Shown: positions 35,636 to 45,930, counted from the stretch's first letter. The stretch is DNA of 64,000 bases from Paenibacillus wulumuqiensis (GCF_000971965.1 NZ_LAQP01000001.1:806001-870000); one strand, 5' to 3'. Made by a program: numbers and translations. Notes: generated from the letters alone by a model not told the origin.

Positions 35636-36442
35636 TTATTCGGGCAGCTGGCTCTGGATCAGCCATTCACGGCATTCCGGCCACCAGCGGTCATATTCCG
35701 CCGATTCACGGTGTCCCAAATTTGGAATCAACGTAACCGCTACCGTATTACGGTGATCGGGATACATGTCAGCCATTTCCGCCTGGAAGCGCAGTGCACC
35801 ATCCGGCGGTACATGTGTGTCATCCTCTCCGCATATAAAATGAATCGCCGGGTGATGACCATAGGAGGGGATATGGGTCAGCGGATTGAGCTGATTGTAC
35901 CAGTAAGCCGCATAGGCATCCGGCTCACCGGTCGGCACAGCTGTACCGGGCTGGCGCACATCTTCCATGCCCGTACGCAGCCAATCCGGCGTCGCTGCAA
36001 CTGCTGCGACTTTGTGAATACGGTGGTCAATCCCGGCAGCTGCGACAGCGATATCGCCGCCCATCGACAGTCCGCCTATTTGCACATAAGGGTCTACCTT
36101 CAGCTCCCGGATGGCCCAGTCGATTACACGCAGTGTATCCACCGTCGTCTGCCCCAGAATCGGCCACATATACTGCTGGAAATTGCCGAATACCCGGCCA
36201 AACAGATCTTCTTCTCCGGCAATGCTTCGTTCACCGTGCTGCCAGGCATCCAGGCTCACTGCGATAAATCCGAGTTCAGCCAGTTCCTCCAGCATCGGCT
36301 TCATCGTTTCCTTGGAGCCGCTGAATGGATGCAAAAGAATAATCAACTGCCGCCGGGATGGACTGACCTCCGGCTCTGCCCATAATACCGGGATATGATC
36401 TACCCATGCAGAGTTGGTAACAATAGATTGCTGTTCATTCAT
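35636..36442 (-). CDS. Alpha/beta hydrolase (dienelactone hydrolase/peptidase-like)
   Basis: This 268-residue protein has LLHPFSGSKE (oxyanion region), the nucleophile elbow GLSMGG, a probable acid in CGEDDTHVPP and the catalytic His in NLGHRES. These are the parts of a Ser-Asp-His hydrolase. It has no signal peptide, so it is cytoplasmic. GGGAGG lies before the ATG. The substrate cannot be predicted; the style is of YtmA/YitV-like esterases. Confidence 0.85.
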   Translation of the reverse strand: MNEQQSIVTNSAWVDHIPVLWAEPEVSPSRRQLIILLHPFSGSKETMKPMLEELAELGFIAVSLDAWQHGERSIAGEEDLFGRVFGNFQQYMWPILGQTTVDTLRVIDWAIRELKVDPYVQIGGLSMGGDIAVAAAGIDHRIHKVAAVAATPDWLRTGMEDVRQPGTAVPTGEPDAYAAYWYNQLNPLTHIPSYGHHPAIHFICGEDDTHVPPDGALRFQAEMADMYPDHRNTVAVTLIPNLGHRESAEYDRWWPECREWLIQSQLPE

Positions 36443-36557
36443 TATGTAACCTCCCTGATTGTCCAGTCTTGTAGTCTGAACATCATTATGATCTCGCTTT
36501 CATTACGTACTTCTCCTACCACTACCTCTCTTCCGCTTATTCGAAACATTCACATGT

Positions 36558-36613
36558 CAAAAAACCTCTTCCGGCGTTTGTCCCGATGACTCAGGAAACA
36601 GCCGAAAGAGGCG
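36558..36613 (-). terminator. Terminator after the old-yellow-enzyme gene
   Basis: CCTCTT.CGGC and GCCG.AAGAGG arms enclose a long loop and are followed by TTTTTTG on the minus strand. Confidence 0.75.
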
Positions 36614-36656
36614 TTAATAGTACAAGTAATCAATAGCTTTGTTTTGGACTTGGACG

Positions 36657-37760
36657 TTAGACCAGCGTCTTGAGCGCTTCGGTCGTGAACATCTCGATCT
36701 CGTCCGTACGATTGTCACGAACCTTGTTCGGCCAGGCCGGGTCGCTGATCAATGCGCGTCCAACAGCGATCAGATCGAATTCCTGATCTTCCAGCTTCTG
36801 CAGCAGCGGGTCGATATGTGCTGCCGGATCATCCTCTTCTACCTGCTGTGCACGGTTCGCGAATTCGGACTTCAGACCGACCGAACCTACAGAGATCGCC
36901 GGTTTGCCGGTCAGCTTGCGTGTCCAACCCGCCAGATTCAGCTCAGAACCTTCAAATTCCGGCAGCCAGAACCGGCGTGTCGATGCATGGAAAATGTCCA
37001 CACCGGCACTTACGAGCGGCTGCAGCAGCTGCTCCAGCTGTTCCGGTGTCTCTGCGAGACGAGCCTGGTAATCGGACATTTTCCACTGGGAGTAACGGAA
37101 GATGATCGGATAATCCGGACCGACTGCTTCCCGGCAGGCTTGCACGACTTCAGCCGCAAATGTCGTACGTGCGACCAGATCACCGCCATAACGGTCTGTA
37201 CGCTGATTCGTACGCTCCCATAGAAACTGGTCGATCAGATACCCATGTGCTCCATGCAGCTCAATCGCATCAAATCCGATTCGCTTGGCATCTGCTGCTG
37301 CCTGTGCGTATGCCTGAACGAGCTGACCGATCTCTTCTTCGGTCAACGGTTCATTGACCTTGTTGCCTTGAAGATCCAGTCCGGATGGTCCGACCGGAGA
37401 CGCTTCGGGATTCGGTTCATCTCCCGGTTTGCGAGCCATGCCGACATGCCAAAGCTGGGGTGCAATTTTGCCGCCCGCTTCATGTACGGCTTCGACGACC
37501 TTTTGCCAGCCGGCCAGTGCTTGTTCACCATGAAACAGAGGAATGGTAGCTCCACTCACTGCCGATGGATGGTTAATGGCTGTGCCTTCCGTAATAATCA
37601 GTCCTACACCACCTGCTGCACGAAGCCGGTAATATTCCGCAACTTCGGGTCCAGGTACGCCACCCGGTGAGAAGCCGCGAGTCATTGGTGCCATGACGAC
37701 CCGATTGCTCAGCTCCAGCTTGTCACTCTGAAAAGGTCTGAATAAGGATTCTGTGTTCAT
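36657..37760 (-). CDS. Old-yellow-enzyme-type NADH:flavin oxidoreductase
   Basis: This 367-residue FMN TIM barrel has NRVVMAPMTRG at the start, QLWHVG, ELHGAHGYLIDQFLW with the ligand-binding histidine pair, and FRYSQWK, then the C-terminal VGRALISDP phosphate site. It reduces activated C=C bonds or nitro compounds with NAD(P)H. AAGGAGG lies before the ATG. The gene precedes its own terminator and follows the phosphatase gene on the same strand. Confidence 0.9.
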   Translation of the reverse strand: MNTESLFRPFQSDKLELSNRVVMAPMTRGFSPGGVPGPEVAEYYRLRAAGGVGLIITEGTAINHPSAVSGATIPLFHGEQALAGWQKVVEAVHEAGGKIAPQLWHVGMARKPGDEPNPEASPVGPSGLDLQGNKVNEPLTEEEIGQLVQAYAQAAADAKRIGFDAIELHGAHGYLIDQFLWERTNQRTDRYGGDLVARTTFAAEVVQACREAVGPDYPIIFRYSQWKMSDYQARLAETPEQLEQLLQPLVSAGVDIFHASTRRFWLPEFEGSELNLAGWTRKLTGKPAISVGSVGLKSEFANRAQQVEEDDPAAHIDPLLQKLEDQEFDLIAVGRALISDPAWPNKVRDNRTDEIEMFTTEALKTLV

Positions 37761-37840
37761 GTTAACGTCCTCCTTGCATATGATGGATTACTTGATTATT
37801 TTTCGTAACAACAATACCTTAGCATAGTGATATATGTAAA

Positions 37841-38380
37841 TCAAACCGGCAGACGCTGAATAACAGGTACGGCAGCATCCAGATCGATACGGTATACATC
37901 CGGATTGCTCATCGTCTCCCATTCTGCAAATCCAAACTGTACGTCCCATAATCTCAGCAGCAGCGAAATCAGATTGCCATGCGATACGATAGCCGGACGC
38001 TGATATCCCTGATCCACAAGCTCTGTAATTACCTGCATCGCACGTGCCGCCGCTGCGCTGCTGGACTCTCCACCCGGGTAGCACAGCTCCGGCTCATTAT
38101 AGGTACGCCGGAGCCTATCACGCCAATCCGGTGCATCCTGCCCGCAGAGCACCCGCTCGATCAGCCGGTCGTCGGTCACGATATTCTGCCCGATCCGCTC
38201 GGCGAGAGGCTGGATAGTACGGTATGCGCGTTCATAAGGACTGCTCACAATCCGGTCCACCTGCTGCAGTGCCGCCAGCTTGGCCAGCGCATTCGCCTGC
38301 CGGTATCCACGTTCGGTCAACGGTGCATCAGGAGCCTGCCCCTGTGCTTCACAATGACGGATAATATACAGATTAGCCAT
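37841..38380 (-). CDS. Histidine phosphatase (phosphoglycerate-mutase-like)
   Basis: This 179-residue protein has IIRHCEAQGQ at residues 6-15, a variant of the RHGE motif whose His is the phosphate acceptor (Cys replaces Gly). LTERGYRQA follows, then SSPYERAYRT, and SHGNL carries the second His. It is a cytoplasmic phosphatase of unknown substrate. AAGGAGG lies 12 bases before the ATG. Confidence 0.88.
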   Translation of the reverse strand: MANLYIIRHCEAQGQAPDAPLTERGYRQANALAKLAALQQVDRIVSSPYERAYRTIQPLAERIGQNIVTDDRLIERVLCGQDAPDWRDRLRRTYNEPELCYPGGESSSAAAARAMQVITELVDQGYQRPAIVSHGNLISLLLRLWDVQFGFAEWETMSNPDVYRIDLDAAVPVIQRLPV

Positions 38381-38494
38381 AGTCCACGTAATCCTCCTTG
38401 TTACAGCCAGCTCGGAAGAAGTCTGCAGAGCTGGCTGATTGGGTGTATGCTTATTGTTCGTTATTCTCTTTTTCCTGTTCTCTATTTCTGTTCT

Positions 38495-39400
38495 TTATTC
38501 CTGCTGGCCCAATCCATGAGCTGCCGCATAATTCCCCCAGTGCGGTCTGCGACCATCGATATCGGTGAATCCATACTCGTCAGACAATCCCCAGCTGGAT
38601 AATGCCTGTCCTGACTTTTCCATAATTTGCGGATCAGCTGCCAGGGAAGCAATCGCCCGGCCGACAAAATAAGGCGTCTCCGACTCGCCGAAATGCTCCG
38701 CATGCTGTATGCCGCCGTGTACAGCATCCTGCCAGTTCTCCTCGGTCACACGGTAATGATCCAGCATTTCCTCAGAACGCAGAAATCCCGGTGTCACAGA
38801 GACAGCGGCTATATCGTACGGACGCAGATCGACCGCCATCGCTGCCGCCATATGAATCGGCGCGATTTTGGCGAGACTGTAGTACAGACTGCCACGATAG
38901 GAATAATCGATTCCATCCGTCACTTCGACGATCAAACCGCATCTATTGCCTACCATCAAGGAAGCTGCATAATGACTCGTGATCAGATACGTCTTCAGCA
39001 CACGATCCTGGATGAGCAGTCCATTACTGAGCGAATGCTGCCAGAAAGGCGTCTCCCATTCGGTAAGCTTCTCGCCGCCCCAGATGTCGTTCACCAGAAT
39101 ATCCAGCTGACCGTTCTGTTCGGCGGTGATGCGTTCTATCAGCTGGCGCACCTGCTGCTCATCGGTATGGTCTACCCGGACAGCTATTCCCAGGCCGCCC
39201 TGTGCCGTTACCAGCTCGGCAGTGTCTTCAATCGTCTCGCTGCGATTCAGATCGGAAGGCTGACCGCGCACACTGCGTCCCGTACAATATACGGTTGCTC
39301 CCGCTTCGCCGAGCATGATGGCAATTCCTCGTCCGGCTCCGCGCGTCGCTCCGGCGACCAGCGCTACTTTTCCCGTCAGATCTCTTGTCTGTGTGTTCAT
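38495..39400 (-). CDS. Atypical short-chain dehydrogenase/reductase
   Basis: This 301-residue SDR has AGATRGAGRGIA near 16-27 (one glycine step differs from classical SDRs), VND in place of NAG, and YYSLAK as the catalytic YxxxK. It belongs to the longer SDR group with a C-terminal extension (LGLSDEYGFTDIDGRRPHWG). The ribosome binding site is weak. It is divergent from the WYL regulator at 39600, which likely controls it. Confidence 0.85.
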   Translation of the reverse strand: MNTQTRDLTGKVALVAGATRGAGRGIAIMLGEAGATVYCTGRSVRGQPSDLNRSETIEDTAELVTAQGGLGIAVRVDHTDEQQVRQLIERITAEQNGQLDILVNDIWGGEKLTEWETPFWQHSLSNGLLIQDRVLKTYLITSHYAASLMVGNRCGLIVEVTDGIDYSYRGSLYYSLAKIAPIHMAAAMAVDLRPYDIAAVSVTPGFLRSEEMLDHYRVTEENWQDAVHGGIQHAEHFGESETPYFVGRAIASLAADPQIMEKSGQALSSWGLSDEYGFTDIDGRRPHWGNYAAAHGLGQQE

Positions 39401-39599
39401 GTGTGTTGAGCTTTATTTGAATGATACCCTTTGATCATAACTGCTATATATGCCACCTTATGTCTTATATAATAATAGACATCCGTAAAAATCCGACTTT
39501 TATGTTCCACCTTATACATCGTCTGCACGTTATGCATTATTCGTACTGCATATGCTATCTACAGCACAATAAATAACTTACTGAAAAGGAGAATGCCGC

Positions 39600-40565
39600 A
39601 TGAGAGCAGACCGGCTGCTGCGCCTATTATTACTGCTGCAAAATGAAAGCAAACTAACTACCCGCGAACTGGCACAGAGACTGGAAGTATCCGCTCGTAC
39701 CATCGTGCGGGATATGGAAGCACTCAGCGCTTCAGGCATACCGGTATATGCCGAGCGCGGCAGCCAGGGCGGCTGGAAGCTGACCGATGGTTACCGCACC
39801 AGGCTTACCGGCATCAAGCCGGAGGAATTGGGTTCACTGCTGCTGTCCTCCCATCCTCAGCTGCTCGCAGACCTTGGGATTCAGCAGCATTTTGACGATG
39901 CACTGCAAAAGCTGCTGGCTGCCCTGCCTTCCGGCGCTTCACAGACGGCGCAGATGATCCGCTCCAAAATTCATATCGACGGTGCCGGCTGGCATCAGAC
40001 AGACGAGATTTTGCCGCAATTGCTTACGATTCAGGAAGCGGTATTTGCCGAACATAAGCTGCATATTCACTATCGACGGGATGGGAAAATAGTCGAACGA
40101 CTGGTATGCCCGCTGGGACTCGTCGCCAAGCGTTCGGTATGGTACCTGATCACCCAGATCGAGGATTCGGGTTATGAACTGCGAACCTATCGGGTGTCCA
40201 ACATTGCGGAAGCTATCATGCAGGAAGAAGGCTTCTCTCCTCCGCCTGATTTTAGCCTGCCGGACTATTGGGAACAGTCCACCCAACAGTTCAAAAGCAG
40301 CCTTCCCCGCTATCCTGCCCGTATTCGGGTATGTACAGCCGTTCTGCCGCAGCTGGAAAAGGAGCGGTATATCCAGATCGGTCCTATCCAGCTTTGTACC
40401 GATCAGCCGGACTGGTGGGAGACGGAGGTTCAATTTGCTACACTGGAGCATGCCTGCAGCCTGATGCTCGGCTATGGCAGCACAGCCGTTGTACTATCTC
40501 CCGAGGAATTGCGTCAGCGCATTATCGGGCAGGCAGCTTCCATTGTGCAGCTGTATGATAAATAG
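39600..40565 (+). CDS. YafY-type HTH/WYL transcriptional regulator
   Basis: This 321-residue protein has an N-terminal winged helix (LTTRELAQRLEVSARTIVRDMEALSASGIPVYAERG) and a WYL domain around 155-205 (LHIHYRRDG, GLVAKRSVWYLITQ, YRVSNIAEA) with a C-terminal dimerisation part. It is transcribed away from the atypical SDR gene, with a 199-base shared promoter region. AAAAGGAG lies upstream of the ATG and a terminator follows. Confidence 0.92.
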   Translation: MRADRLLRLLLLLQNESKLTTRELAQRLEVSARTIVRDMEALSASGIPVYAERGSQGGWKLTDGYRTRLTGIKPEELGSLLLSSHPQLLADLGIQQHFDDALQKLLAALPSGASQTAQMIRSKIHIDGAGWHQTDEILPQLLTIQEAVFAEHKLHIHYRRDGKIVERLVCPLGLVAKRSVWYLITQIEDSGYELRTYRVSNIAEAIMQEEGFSPPPDFSLPDYWEQSTQQFKSSLPRYPARIRVCTAVLPQLEKERYIQIGPIQLCTDQPDWWETEVQFATLEHACSLMLGYGSTAVVLSPEELRQRIIGQAASIVQLYDK

Positions 40566-40662
40566 AGAAATGTATCTTTCTTTTCCGATGGATCTTGACG
40601 CTGCTGCCAGATCTCATAACAATCATCACTAAAACATCACGAAAAAATCAACAAACATCAAC

Positions 40663-40703
40663 AAAAATGCCCCTTCCTTATGAAAGGAAAGGGCATTTTT
40701 TTT
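40663..40703 (+). terminator. Terminator after the WYL gene
   Basis: AAAATGCCC.TTCC and GGAA.GGGCATTTT form a strong hairpin with eight T after it. Confidence 0.9.
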
Positions 40704-40752
40704 ATAGTTCGGCATCCATTTATATCAATGGATTCGATCTATATATCTGTGA

Positions 40753-41649
40753 TTATGGAGTTGGTGTACCACCGTTGGCGTTAAGTGTCTCGCCGCTTAC
40801 ATAGCTGGATTCCTGACTGGCCAGGAATACATATGCAGGAGCCATTTCGACCGGTTGACCCGGACGACCCAGTGGGGTCTGGGAACCAAATTCCTTGAGT
40901 GCTTCTTCCGGCTGTCCGCCTACGACCTGCAGCGGTGTCCAGATCGGACCTGGTGCTACCACATTCACACGGATACCTTTTTCAGCAACTTGTTGAGCCA
41001 GTGCCTTGCTGAATGTGTTGATCGCCGACTTGGTTGTCGCATAATCCAGCAGGATTGGTGAAGGGTTATACGCCTGGATGGAAGATGTATTGATAATGCT
41101 GCTGCCCGGCTTCATATGCTTGATAGCTGCCTTGCACAACCAGAACAGAGCATATACATTGGTTTTGAATGTGTGATCGAACTGTTCGTTGGTCAGGTCA
41201 GCGATCTCCGGCACAAACTGCTGCTTGCCGGCTACGTTTGCCAGAATATCGATACCGCCCAGCTCTTTGACTGCTGTCTCGATCAGCTGTATGCAGTACT
41301 GCTCATCCTTGAGATCTCCCGGTACAGCGACTGCTTTGCGGCCAGCTTCTTCGATCAGCTTGACCACTTCCTGCGCATCGGCTTCTTCTTCCGGCAGATA
41401 CGACAGCACTACGTCTGCGCCTTCGCGAGCATAAGCAATTGCAGCTGCACGACCGATACCGCTGTCTGCACCGGTTACGACTGCTTTGCGGCCGGTCAGA
41501 CGACCTGTACCGCGGTAACTGGTTTCTCCCGAATCAGGAATCGGAGTCATGTCTTTCTGCAGTCCAGGTTCCGGCTGCTGCTGTTGGTACTCCGGTCCAG
41601 CTTTCGGATACTGCGTCGTCGGATCTTGCATAGTGTATTGATCAGCCAT
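40753..41649 (-). CDS. General-stress-protein-39-like SDR (YdaD/YhdF type)
   Basis: This 298-residue SDR has the typical 50-residue hydrophilic N-terminal tail (Gln/Pro-rich), then [10 protein letters not shown] near 59-68, NVAG, a catalytic Ser in NTSSIQ, YATTK, and [10 protein letters not shown]. These enzymes are general-stress proteins in Bacillus. A weak stress-type promoter (GTTTAA, 14 bases, GGTTAC) can be read upstream but matches poorly, and Paenibacillaceae often lack sigma-B, so I do not call it. GAGGAGG precedes the ATG. Confidence 0.9.
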   Translation of the reverse strand: MADQYTMQDPTTQYPKAGPEYQQQQPEPGLQKDMTPIPDSGETSYRGTGRLTGRKAVVTGADSGIGRAAAIAYAREGADVVLSYLPEEEADAQEVVKLIEEAGRKAVAVPGDLKDEQYCIQLIETAVKELGGIDILANVAGKQQFVPEIADLTNEQFDHTFKTNVYALFWLCKAAIKHMKPGSSIINTSSIQAYNPSPILLDYATTKSAINTFSKALAQQVAEKGIRVNVVAPGPIWTPLQVVGGQPEEALKEFGSQTPLGRPGQPVEMAPAYVFLASQESSYVSGETLNANGGTPTP

Positions 41650-41952
41650 GATTCATTTCCTCCTCTGAATGGTGTGAATTGGTTACTTTTAATAGCATCA
41701 TTTACAAAAAAGTCTCAACTCTTTTTATGTAACCGTCATGGCACTTCGTTAAACGGAGGGTTGTTCATTTTCGTGCAGATCAATGTACTTCTGGTGTGGA
41801 TTCGGTGCAGACTTTATCGGCATGAAGCCGTGTAAGGATGTATTCAGCGTAAAGGTATGTTACGATGGTTTTAAATGGTAATAGATAGATAAAAATGTAG
41901 ATATATAGGAGGATTCACACAGGTACTTCTATCACGAAAAAGGAGGATTGGG

Positions 41953-42246
41953 ATGATAGATCTGATCATTGGTTTTATCATTTTCTCGGTCGTTATTATT
42001 GTATACACACTGGCAGCCATCTTTGTCGCCCGCTATCTGATTGGCAAGCTGGATAAACGAGGGGTCCGGCACTCCAGCATCGTGCTGGGAATTGCGCTCC
42101 CGATCGCCGCCTGTCTGATCTTTCTCGCGATCTGGTGGAAGTCGCCGCTGCAGCTGTTTTTGCTGCTGCCTTTGACCATGGTCGCCGGACGTATGTGGCG
42201 GGATTACAAAAAGCTGGAGAAACAGGAAAAGGAGCAGCTGCATTAG
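41953..42246 (+). CDS. Small membrane protein, unknown function
   Basis: This 97-residue protein has three hydrophobic stretches: about 3-30, 42-62 and 66-80, with a basic loop KLDKRGVRHS between the first two and a charged C-terminus. AAGGAGG lies six bases before the ATG, so it is real. I do not recognise a family. Confidence 0.75.
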   Translation: MIDLIIGFIIFSVVIIVYTLAAIFVARYLIGKLDKRGVRHSSIVLGIALPIAACLIFLAIWWKSPLQLFLLLPLTMVAGRMWRDYKKLEKQEKEQLH

Positions 42247-42534
42247 AGTGTACGGATTCACTCTATAGCCGGCTGCTCCCGTTTTGGACGAGAAAGTTGT
42301 ATTTAAAAGCTGTATTTATATGAGTCATTTTCGCCACTACATAGAATGAGCAATGCAGCAGATTGCTCGATTCAAAAGAGCGGTATTTTTCCTCGGAACT
42401 GCCGTATTCCTGAAATATGTTCTATATCTGCCCGGAAGGCTCTTGTTGTTCTGAGTCGTATGGGTGCGTTCACTCTTCTCGTTGCAGTGTTCATCTGCGT
42501 GCGACATGCATGATCTCATCAACCATAATTTCAA

Positions 42535-42699
42535 TCAAAACATCGGCAGGATGTACTTGATCAGGAACCATAACACCAGTCCCAGAATAATAATATATGC
42601 CGCATATTTGATAAATGTAGAAGCTACCATGCCAGAGTCCGAACGGCGTTCCACTCGTACTTCCCTTTTTTCCACGTCTACATTACGATTTTCATTCAT
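42535..42699 (-). CDS. 54-residue single-helix membrane protein
   Basis: The ATG at 42699 follows GGGAGAG at a good distance. The first half is charged (MNENRNVDVEKREVR, then RRSDSG), the second a single membrane helix (about 30-52, YAAYIIILGLVLWFLIKYIL). It is a short tail-anchored style protein and too short for standard ORF cut-offs. Confidence 0.7.
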   Translation of the reverse strand: MNENRNVDVEKREVRVERRSDSGMVASTFIKYAAYIIILGLVLWFLIKYILPMF

Positions 42700-42925
42700 C
42701 GGTCATTCTCTCCCTTTGAGGCTGTCAAAGCCTTAGTTGGTGAATTGCTTTGAGTCCTATTACACCCATTTGTTACTCATGAATCGCTTTATACTTATGC
42801 AGATGCCAAAATATTTTTATTTCTGCTTCAGCGAGCCATACGAGCAGCAGGAAATGACAGACTATGTGAGCGCAGCAGGTACTAAGGAAGACAAAGCTTG
42901 AGCAGCCTGCTTTGGACAGAAAGAA

Positions 42926-42952
42926 GCAGGGCTTCCTCAAAGGAAACCCTGC
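42926..42952 (-). terminator. Terminator after the alcohol dehydrogenase
   Basis: GCAGGG.TTCCT and AGGAA.CCCTGC arms around a 3-base loop are followed by TTCTTTCTG on the minus strand. Confidence 0.6.
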
Positions 42953-43038
42953 CTGATCTGACACTGTATCGTTATTCGTAATTTGCGTTTTTTAATCAGC
43001 TATTCTTTTACTGAACCCAAATGAGATCGTTACCGGGC

Positions 43039-44079
43039 TTACAGTGTGCTGGCATCAATCACAAAGCGGTAGCGTACATCGGAAGCGAGTACGCGTGTAT
43101 AGGCTTCATCGATCTGGTCCGCCGAGATGATCTCAATCTCGGGAACGATATGGTGCTCGGCACAGAAGTCCAGCATTTCCTGGGTCTCCCGAATGCCGCC
43201 AATCATCGACCCTGCAAAAGCACGGCGCTGACTGATCAGCGAGAACACATTGAGCGATAATGGCTCGGCCGGTGCGCCTACGTTGACGATTGTGCCATCC
43301 AGTGCAAGCAGCGAGATGTAGGCATCAATATCAATCTTGGCACTAACGGTATTGATGATCAGATCGAATGTGCTGGCCAGGTTCTGGAACGTCTCCGGAT
43401 TGCTGGTCGCATAATAGTGATCGGCACCAAACTGTAGTCCATCTTCCTTTTTATTCAGAGATTGGGACAGTACAGTAACTTCGGCACCCATTGCATGAGC
43501 GATTTTGACTGCCATATGACCAAGACCGCCCAGTCCGACCACCGCTACCTTTTTGCCTGGACCGGCATTCCATGTACGCAGTGGGGAATACGTCGTAATC
43601 CCTGCACACAGCAGAGGTGCTGCATCCTGCAGACTGATATTGTCCGGAATACGCAGTACAAAGTCTTCGGTTACTACGATATGGGAAGCATAGCCACCCT
43701 GCGTAAATTGACCGTATTTATCTACGCCGGCATAGGTAGGCACATTGCCTTTACGGCAGTATTGCTCCTCGCCTTTTTGACAGTTCTCACATTCACGACA
43801 GGAATCGACCATACAACCGACACCGACACGATCACCAATTTTGTACTTGGTGACTTCGGAGCCAACTGCAGTGACAATACCGGCAATCTCATGACCGGGT
43901 ACGAGCGGATAATTGACAGGTCCCCACTCTCCGCGTGCTGTATGAATATCGGAATGGCAAATGCCGGAAAATTTAATCTCGATTAGTACATCCTGGGTAT
44001 CCAGATCGCGGCGTTCAATCGTAGTCGCCTGAAATGGCTGGTCTGCACCATCTACTGCTCTGACTTTGGCTGTAATCAT
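43039..44079 (-). CDS. Zinc-dependent NAD(P) alcohol dehydrogenase (CAD-like)
   Basis: This 346-residue enzyme has catalytic-zinc residues in GICHSDIH and PGHEIAG, the structural-zinc motif [15 protein letters not shown] and the nucleotide motif [11 protein letters not shown]. It matches the cinnamyl-alcohol-dehydrogenase-like group (YahK/AdhC style) that reduces aldehydes with NADPH. AGGAGG precedes the ATG. A promoter and an inverted repeat lie just upstream. Confidence 0.92.
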   Translation of the reverse strand: MITAKVRAVDGADQPFQATTIERRDLDTQDVLIEIKFSGICHSDIHTARGEWGPVNYPLVPGHEIAGIVTAVGSEVTKYKIGDRVGVGCMVDSCRECENCQKGEEQYCRKGNVPTYAGVDKYGQFTQGGYASHIVVTEDFVLRIPDNISLQDAAPLLCAGITTYSPLRTWNAGPGKKVAVVGLGGLGHMAVKIAHAMGAEVTVLSQSLNKKEDGLQFGADHYYATSNPETFQNLASTFDLIINTVSAKIDIDAYISLLALDGTIVNVGAPAEPLSLNVFSLISQRRAFAGSMIGGIRETQEMLDFCAEHHIVPEIEIISADQIDEAYTRVLASDVRYRFVIDASTL

Positions 44080-44128
44080 TAATAAAACCTCCTGTGCATG
44101 TTTCTTATTTTTCGATGGAGAATGATCA

Positions 44129-44183
44129 TTGATTGGTTAATCAACATCTGTTAATAATATAGATACAGCAGACTTGTTCACAA
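44129..44183 (-). promoter_or_regulatory. Promoter and operator-like repeat of the alcohol dehydrogenase
   Basis: On the minus strand TTGTGA (44183-44178) and TATATT (44161-44156) are 16 bases apart. Just downstream, TTGATT and AATCAA (44129-44144) form perfect 6-base arms around 4 bases, placed to act as a repressor site near the transcription start. Confidence 0.5.
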
Positions 44184-44287
44184 TAGTTAAATGGCATCAA
44201 TTTATTGCATAATCAACAAATCGCTTAAAACTGTTCATTATCTTTTAGAAAGTCAGTCCAATCACCTATCTATGCAAAGGAGATTTT

Positions 44288-45019
44288 ATGAGAAAAACAC
44301 TGATTACATACGATTACAGTCATATCCCTGCTGTTATTCATCCTTATCTGGAGCAAGCACATATTTACGACAGCAGCTCTTCCGACAATGCACAAACCTT
44401 GTTCATCCAGGGAAAAGAACAATGGTTTCTCAAAATTAGCGCTAAAGGAAAACTGGAACGCGAATATCGGATGACCGAATTTTTGCATCATCACCACATG
44501 GCTCCGAGCGTCGCAGCATATATTTCCGATGAGACAAATGACTATTTGCTGACTGCAGCCGTCCAGGGCGAAGATGGAGCGTCTTCACAGCATATGGCTA
44601 ATCCCGAGCAGCTGGCTGCTGCATTTGGACAGTATTTGCGAATGCTTCATCAGCTGCCGCTGGACGGGTGCCCTTATCCCGGCAGAAGCGCAGAGATTCG
44701 CCAGGAAGCACTGGACAGCGGCATTGATCCGGCGCTGCTGGGCGAGCATGGCTATACACCGGTCGACAATGTCATCATTCATGGCGACTACTGCCTGCCG
44801 AATCTGATTATGGATCATTATGAATTCCGCGGCTTCGTTGATAATGGATATGGAGGTATCGGTGACCGGAATTATGATATTTACTGGGGATTATGGACGC
44901 TCAACTATAATCTTGATACCGAGCAGTATCATGATATTTTCCTCGATGCCTACGGCAGACAGGATGTGGATATGGAGGGCGTTCACTACTTCAGCCAGCT
45001 GGTGGATTGGACGGAATGA
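44288..45019 (+). CDS. APH-type phosphotransferase
   Basis: This 243-residue protein shows the aminoglycoside-phosphotransferase/choline-kinase fold: a catalytic loop HGDYCLPN near 164-171 and a metal motif FVDNGYGGIGDRNYDI, as in APH(3') proteins. The substrate could be an aminoglycoside or a metabolite. AAAGGAG precedes the ATG. It is divergent from the alcohol dehydrogenase. No mobile element is seen nearby. Confidence 0.82.
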   Translation: MRKTLITYDYSHIPAVIHPYLEQAHIYDSSSSDNAQTLFIQGKEQWFLKISAKGKLEREYRMTEFLHHHHMAPSVAAYISDETNDYLLTAAVQGEDGASSQHMANPEQLAAAFGQYLRMLHQLPLDGCPYPGRSAEIRQEALDSGIDPALLGEHGYTPVDNVIIHGDYCLPNLIMDHYEFRGFVDNGYGGIGDRNYDIYWGLWTLNYNLDTEQYHDIFLDAYGRQDVDMEGVHYFSQLVDWTE

Positions 45020-45048
45020 TCACTACGTCTGAACAATTATCGATATCC

Positions 45049-45091
45049 AAAAAGCTCGCCTGGCATGTACTTCCTGCCAGGCGAGCTTTTT
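45049..45091. terminator. Bidirectional terminator
   Basis: AAAAAGCTCGCCTGGCA and TGCCAGGCGAGCTTTTT form a 17-base stem between the converging APH and isochorismatase genes. Confidence 0.95.
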
Positions 45092-45103
45092 ACATGTGCA
45101 GGA

Positions 45104-45658
45104 TCAGGCGGGATCAGCGTGTCCGGACGAATATTTTTCCCTGTATTGATCATAATCGAGCACTTCGATGACTTCCGACCAGTGCAGTACTTTGCCGACC
45201 AGACTGCGTACATCCAGTCCCGGCATCTCGTAGCTGTCTGCCGTGTTGGTTGTGCCGGTCGCATCCTGGACCAGTGTCACCCGATAACCACGGTCATAGG
45301 CGGCGATAGAAGTGAACATGCAGCAGAACTCCGCTTCAAATCCGACAATACACACATGATTTACACCCAATCCCTCCAGTACACCGGCCAGTTCGGTCTG
45401 GAAAAAAGCGCTTGGTGTAGACTTCTCGATCACCTGATCGGCATACGGCTGCAGCGACGGATGAATAGCCCCTCCTTCCGATCCCCGGTACAGCGGGTGT
45501 TCCGGACGTTCATCCACATGACGCAGGAAAATGACCGGCTGACCGGCCTGCCTGTAATCCTGAATGATCTGCTCCATACGTATCAGCTCCGGCTGAAAGT
45601 CATGATCTCCATAATTAACAATCCCATTCTGTACATCGATAACCAGAAGTGCCTGCAA
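45104..45658 (-). CDS. Isochorismatase-family cysteine hydrolase
   Basis: This 184-residue enzyme has the catalytic triad Asp in LLVIDVQNG, Lys in VIEKSTPSAF and Cys in GFEAEFCC. The start is a TTG at 45656-45658, eight bases after GAGGAGG; this gives the usual family length, whereas the open frame runs about 70 codons further upstream without support. Family members hydrolyse amides or isochorismate; the substrate is unknown. Confidence 0.88.
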   Translation of the reverse strand: MQALLVIDVQNGIVNYGDHDFQPELIRMEQIIQDYRQAGQPVIFLRHVDERPEHPLYRGSEGGAIHPSLQPYADQVIEKSTPSAFFQTELAGVLEGLGVNHVCIVGFEAEFCCMFTSIAAYDRGYRVTLVQDATGTTNTADSYEMPGLDVRSLVGKVLHWSEVIEVLDYDQYREKYSSGHADPA

Positions 45659-45894
45659 TTGGATCTCCTCCTCGCTTGGATGGATAAAGCCTGTATTCTG
45701 CTGCTGTATCTGGTAGGGCTGCTCGTCTGTGCATCTCTGCTGTTCCCTGCATTGTATCATCTTCAGAAGCCTGAAAGTGAATCCATTTGACACTGCCAAA
45801 TGGATGGATCTGCACCGATTAGACTTGCTATCAGCGATCCGAAATGATACCGCATCGACTGCTGACATAGCCATCCGCACACATGATTGACCGA

Positions 45895-45930
45895 GAAAAA
45901 AAGGCAGGCTCTCTACAATAGAGGCCTGCC
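45895..45930 (-). terminator. Terminator after truA
   Basis: GGCAGGC.TCTA and TAGA.GCCTGCC arms end in seven T on the minus strand. Confidence 0.88.

Noticed and set aside
41700-41760. Sigma-B type promoter before the general-stress SDR
   Set aside because: GTTTAA-14-GGTTAC matches the -10 consensus poorly and this group often lacks sigma-B.
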